A stretch of DNA of 5,355 nt from Anaerolineae bacterium. GTDB taxonomy: Bacteria; Chloroflexota; Anaerolineae; UBA1429. The position numbers were made by a program, and so were the translations under genes. The stretch is taken from NCBI GenBank assembly GCA_016928125.1, contig JAFGLK010000232.1, positions 1-5,355 of the forward strand, in the 5' to 3' direction. Below the pieces are notes generated by a model. That model was not told where the DNA came from, searched no databases, and was given only the letters and a program-made list of their open reading frames with translations. How positions within the stretch are numbered: position 1 is the first letter of the stretch; every line of letters begins with the position of its first letter. Shown here in pieces: positions 4,923-5,355 of this stretch.

Positions 4923-5355
4923 ATGACTCCCGTGATCGACGTCCACACCCATCTTTTCAGCGCGCTCGACATCCCCATCGAGGGCTACCTCAGCTCGCGC
5001 CGGCACGGCGAGCGCCTGCTGGGCAGCATCTTCTGGCAGGTGTTCCCCGGCCCGCGACTGGTGCACTATCTGGCCGAGCGCCTGCGCGAGGAATGCGTGA
5101 TCCAGCTGGCGCAACAGGTGAGCGACCTGATCAAGGAGCGCCCCCCGCTGATGGAGCCGCTGCCCGCCGATGGTGACAACCTGCGCCGTCTGCAAGAGGG
5201 CGCCAGGCGGCTGCGCGCCCAGGCCCCCGAGGAGATCGGCGGACGCGGCCGCCCTGGCTTTGGCGCCTCCGATCCTTTCTTTGGCCTGCTGGTCAAGTTC
5301 ATCCGTCTCATGGAGGGCGGCGCCCGCTATGACACCTGGGTCGGGTCCATGGTGC
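4923..5355 (+). CDS. Amidohydrolase-superfamily metal-dependent hydrolase, N-terminal part (3' end outside window)
   Basis: The frame opens at the ATG at 4923, with AGGAGG at 4911-4916 six bases upstream, and stays open for 144 codons to the right edge. The protein begins MTPVIDVHTHLFSALDIPIE. The D-x-H-x-H motif (Asp6, His8, His10) at the end of the first beta-strand is the metal-binding signature of amidohydrolase (TIM-barrel) enzymes, most like the amidohydrolase-2 group. After it comes a long charged, helix-rich stretch (about 20-110) with Arg/Glu-rich segments. This is longer than the usual spacing to the next core strand and may be a lid or insertion. A hydrophobic segment, DPFFGLLVKFIRLM, lies at 117-130. 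The later catalytic His and Asp residues lie beyond the window, so neither activity nor substrate can be given. Codon choice is GC-rich like its neighbours. Confidence 0.82.
   Translation, partial: MTPVIDVHTHLFSALDIPIEGYLSSRRHGERLLGSIFWQVFPGPRLVHYLAERLREECVIQLAQQVSDLIKERPPLMEPLPADGDNLRRLQEGARRLRAQAPEEIGGRGRPGFGASDPFFGLLVKFIRLMEGGARYDTWVGSMV

Noticed and set aside
3171..5195. A 674-codon open frame on the minus strand opposite the binding-protein gene
   Set aside because: It is antisense to a clear solute-binding protein gene, crosses the repeat array and terminator, and enters the amidohydrolase gene. The composition (His/Gly/Arg/Leu rich) is the usual shadow of GC-rich codon use, with no domain visible.

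Overview
The window looks like a piece of a high-GC bacterial chromosome, most likely from Chloroflexota (Anaerolineae/Caldilineae-like). This placement is an inference. It rests on the Tat-type lipoprotein leader with a long Ala/Pro-rich linker on the solute-binding protein, the MalF/MalG-type sugar transporter encoded without its own ATPase, strong AGGAGG ribosome binding sites, and GTAGGGGC...GCCCCTAC-type intergenic palindromes. No marker gene fixes the lineage.

Layout from left to right. (1) 1-355 is the 3' end of a BNR/Asp-box beta-propeller protein whose start lies outside the window. (2) 356-1153 is a long non-coding interval. It holds a decayed flavodoxin-family gene fragment on the minus strand (462-743), two candidate sigma70-type promoters in tandem (801-828 and 892-920), a small palindrome next to the first of them (784-800), and an untranslated leader of about 225 nt. 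(3) 1154-4547 is a three-gene ABC sugar-uptake operon: a MalF-like permease, a MalG-like permease and a Tat-exported lipoprotein solute-binding protein. (4) 4548-4922 is a structured intergenic block. Four exact-length 38-bp hairpin repeats begin directly after the stop codon. They are followed by an 11-bp GC-rich terminator hairpin, a 51-bp double-hairpin palindromic element, and a good sigma70-type promoter (4833-4861). (5) 4923-5355 is the 5' part of an amidohydrolase-superfamily gene that runs off the right edge.

The three transporter genes should make one uptake complex. The lipoprotein captures a sugar or oligosaccharide outside the membrane, the two permeases form the channel, and an ATPase encoded elsewhere powers it. 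The substrate cannot be told from this window. The amidohydrolase has its own promoter behind a terminator, so it is probably a separate transcription unit.

I do not see a clearly new biological system. The part most worth a second look is the 3' structured block at 4548-4801, where two unrelated families of palindromic repeats flank the terminator of the transporter operon.
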